Of a DNA stretch of 64,000 nt, positions 62,483 to 64,000 are shown one piece after another (the first letter of the stretch is position 1; every line of letters begins with the position of its first letter). The stretch is from Protula sp. h YS-2021. Lineage: Eukaryota; Annelida; Polychaeta; Sabellida; Serpulidae. The stretch is taken from positions 7,152,904 to 7,216,903 of the forward strand of contig OX457034.1 of the NCBI GenBank assembly GCA_949752745.1, written 5' to 3'. Under the pieces are notes generated by a model. That model was not told the DNA's origin and did not search any database. It saw only the letters and a program-made list of their open reading frames with translations. The position numbers and the translations under genes are program-made.

Positions 62483-63800
62483 TTGGCGAAACTTTTCTAA
62501 CGTTGAAAAAAAATGAAATTTTTAGCTTGTGAAAACAGAGAGCGGAAATGGCCGGGGCGAGGTAGGGGGGGGAGGGGTCAGAAAGGTAAGTGGATGGGTG
62601 AGATGTGTGCGAGGGCGGGGACGGGAAGGGGTGTATGATACTATTTTTCAGGAACAGTTCATGAAGGCGTGACGTCACAATGCAATCAGTCACAATGCAA
62701 TCATAAATAAGATACCCAAAGCTCGCTAAAATGTTTACAAAGAAACAAAGGAAACATCTACTTTTAGAAGCGATCCACTGCTTGCTCAGTTGCAATACTT
62801 TTGCTCTTACACGTGTATCTTATTTTATTTATTTCTTTTCCTGTTGTTGATTTGTCTTTCGAAGTGGCTAGTCGCACTACAAGATTTGATAAACCCCATT
62901 ACCCATGCTTACGGTGCCAATAGCCTTCTTATCTGTCTCTTTTTTCGGAGGTGGCGAGGGAAGCCGGGTTCAAACGTTTTGGAGTAGAAGTGAAAAGCTT
63001 GCTACGATAGATGTTTCCTTTTTTACAGGGAGAAACACACAATTAACGCTACGAATTTACAAACAGAACTGTTTTTTCACCAATAACTTCATCGTGCCTT
63101 TATTTAATTTCACTACATATGCTTGCTCTTGCGTGCACACAAAAATTAGGATTCTCTTTTTTTATTGGTAAATCTCAACAACAATTCTAACAAACATTCC
63201 AAATACAGCAATACAATAATAAACATTATTTTCTTAAAAATGCTCATTATAAATTGCCTAGAATTAGAAATGTGATTAAAAAAATACGAAATTGGTTGGG
63301 GATAAATACAACAAACTATTTATACCGGATCAATATTTTGGATCAATATTTTACATCAATACTTTGCGTCGTGATGCTGGAAATAGCACGGATACATCCA
63401 AAAAACGGGCTCGGTCAAAACTTACTTACTATGATTTGAAATACCTTGGCGGACTATGATTGTAACCAAGACTGGTTCATTTCTAGGGTGACGTACAGGT
63501 CTAACAGTACTTTTCCTTGTTATAGGATGAAGGGGATTTATTTGTCAACTGATTCTCCGAAAGTATTTCAAGCAACACGCACAAAAATATACATTTGAAA
63601 CGAGACAGTGGCTAAAAAGCAAGACTATTGGTTCTTCTACAAACATGGAATCGAGAAAGTATGTGTAGATGTATGTGGTGTTGGAGGGGAGGGCGAGGGG
63701 GGGGGGGGGGGCGATAAATGTCACATTATTGCGAGCTTTTTCCAAGCGCGCCAGAACGAAATCTACTGAAAAGAAAAAAAAAATGATGTGCAAAATGAAA
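62483..63800. other. Non-coding host sequence
   Basis: No gene recognised. Contains G-rich runs at 62555-62640 and 63690-63712. Probably 3' flank or untranslated region of the minus-strand exon at 63801 in its last part. Confidence 0.4.
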
Positions 63801-63911
63801 TCATAGCGCCTCGCCTTTCTTCTTGAGGACCAGATTGCGCTTCCACTCCGGAAGATTTTGTAGGCGCCGCTCCTCCTCCTCCTGGCGCCGTCTTTCCTGC
63901 TCCTGCGGCGC
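63801..63911 (-). CDS. Terminal coding exon of a host gene (E/R-rich, PEWKR motif)
   Basis: On the minus strand a CCCTTTGCAG acceptor ends at 63912. It is followed by 36 codons and TGA: a Q/E/R-rich helical stretch, then LQNLPEWKRNLVLKKKGEAL. Markedly higher GC than its surroundings. The helix plus L-P-x-W-K-R-x-L-x2-K-K ending resembles the tails of some actin-associated proteins (espin or phostensin type), but I cannot name the gene. Upstream exons lie beyond 64000 or were not found. Confidence 0.6.
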   Translation of the reverse strand, partial: APQEQERRRQEEEERRLQNLPEWKRNLVLKKKGEAL

Positions 63912-64000
63912 CTGCAAAGGGGAGCAAACATATTTCGAATCCCAAACGCAGCAAATGGTGAATAGGTAAACTGGGAGCATATCATATCTCGATAAAAAGG

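Overview
The window looks like nuclear DNA of an invertebrate animal. It has AT-rich intergenic sequence, long microsatellites and minisatellites, several transposon classes, and at least one ordinary spliced gene with consistent GT-AG introns. A marine invertebrate such as a mollusc is plausible, but nothing in the sequence fixes the taxon. All family assignments below come from reading motifs by eye; no database search was run.

Layout: 1-3140 is a decayed DIRS-type (tyrosine recombinase) retrotransposon, with gag, RT/RNase H and recombinase remnants. 4034-5306 is a tandem duplication carrying two copies of a small TA-flanked MITE whose core is inverted between copies. 5486-20354 is a complete Maverick/Polinton (here Mav-1, 14,869 bp) flanked by the 6-bp target duplication TATAAA. 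20361-26805 is repeat-rich sequence with a 19-copy 53-bp satellite, a 31-bp array and a 27-bp array. 26812-43901 is a second complete Maverick (Mav-2, 17,090 bp) flanked by the target duplication CGTGTC. 43908-48100 is repeats, including a 560-bp direct duplication. 48372-55879 is a five-exon host gene for a 979-residue multipass membrane protein. The rest is microsatellites, a Tc1/mariner-like fragment, a 21-bp-phased E-box array, and a terminal exon of another host gene at 63801-63911.

Both Mavericks share one plan. On the plus strand there are small accessory genes, then integrase with chromodomain, packaging-type ATPase, two small conserved proteins, a tiny putatively acylated protein, minor capsid protein, a small basic protein, major capsid protein and adenain-like protease. 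A shared two-way poly(A) region follows. On the minus strand come protein-primed DNA polymerase B followed by four small genes, the first of which is a clear PC4/Sub1-like ssDNA-binding protein. Several junctions are ATGA stop/start overlaps. The two copies are broken at different places. Mav-1 has a frameshift and a nonsense codon in the polymerase. Mav-2 has a different nonsense codon in the polymerase and lesions in the ATPase, the major capsid gene and a small gene. Most other reading frames are open.

The most interesting material is in the accessory genes and termini. Mav-2 alone carries a NADAR (YbiA-like) domain protein, a possible CARD-like protein, an acidic repeat protein, a tiny membrane protein and a Cys-rich zinc-ribbon-like protein. 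Both elements appear to carry a set of small proteins built on a PC4-like pattern and a second set of short helical paralogues. Mav-2's terminal repeats hold helically spaced TGACGTCA and GGAAGT sites plus a TATA/Inr promoter, so each end fires inward into a different gene.
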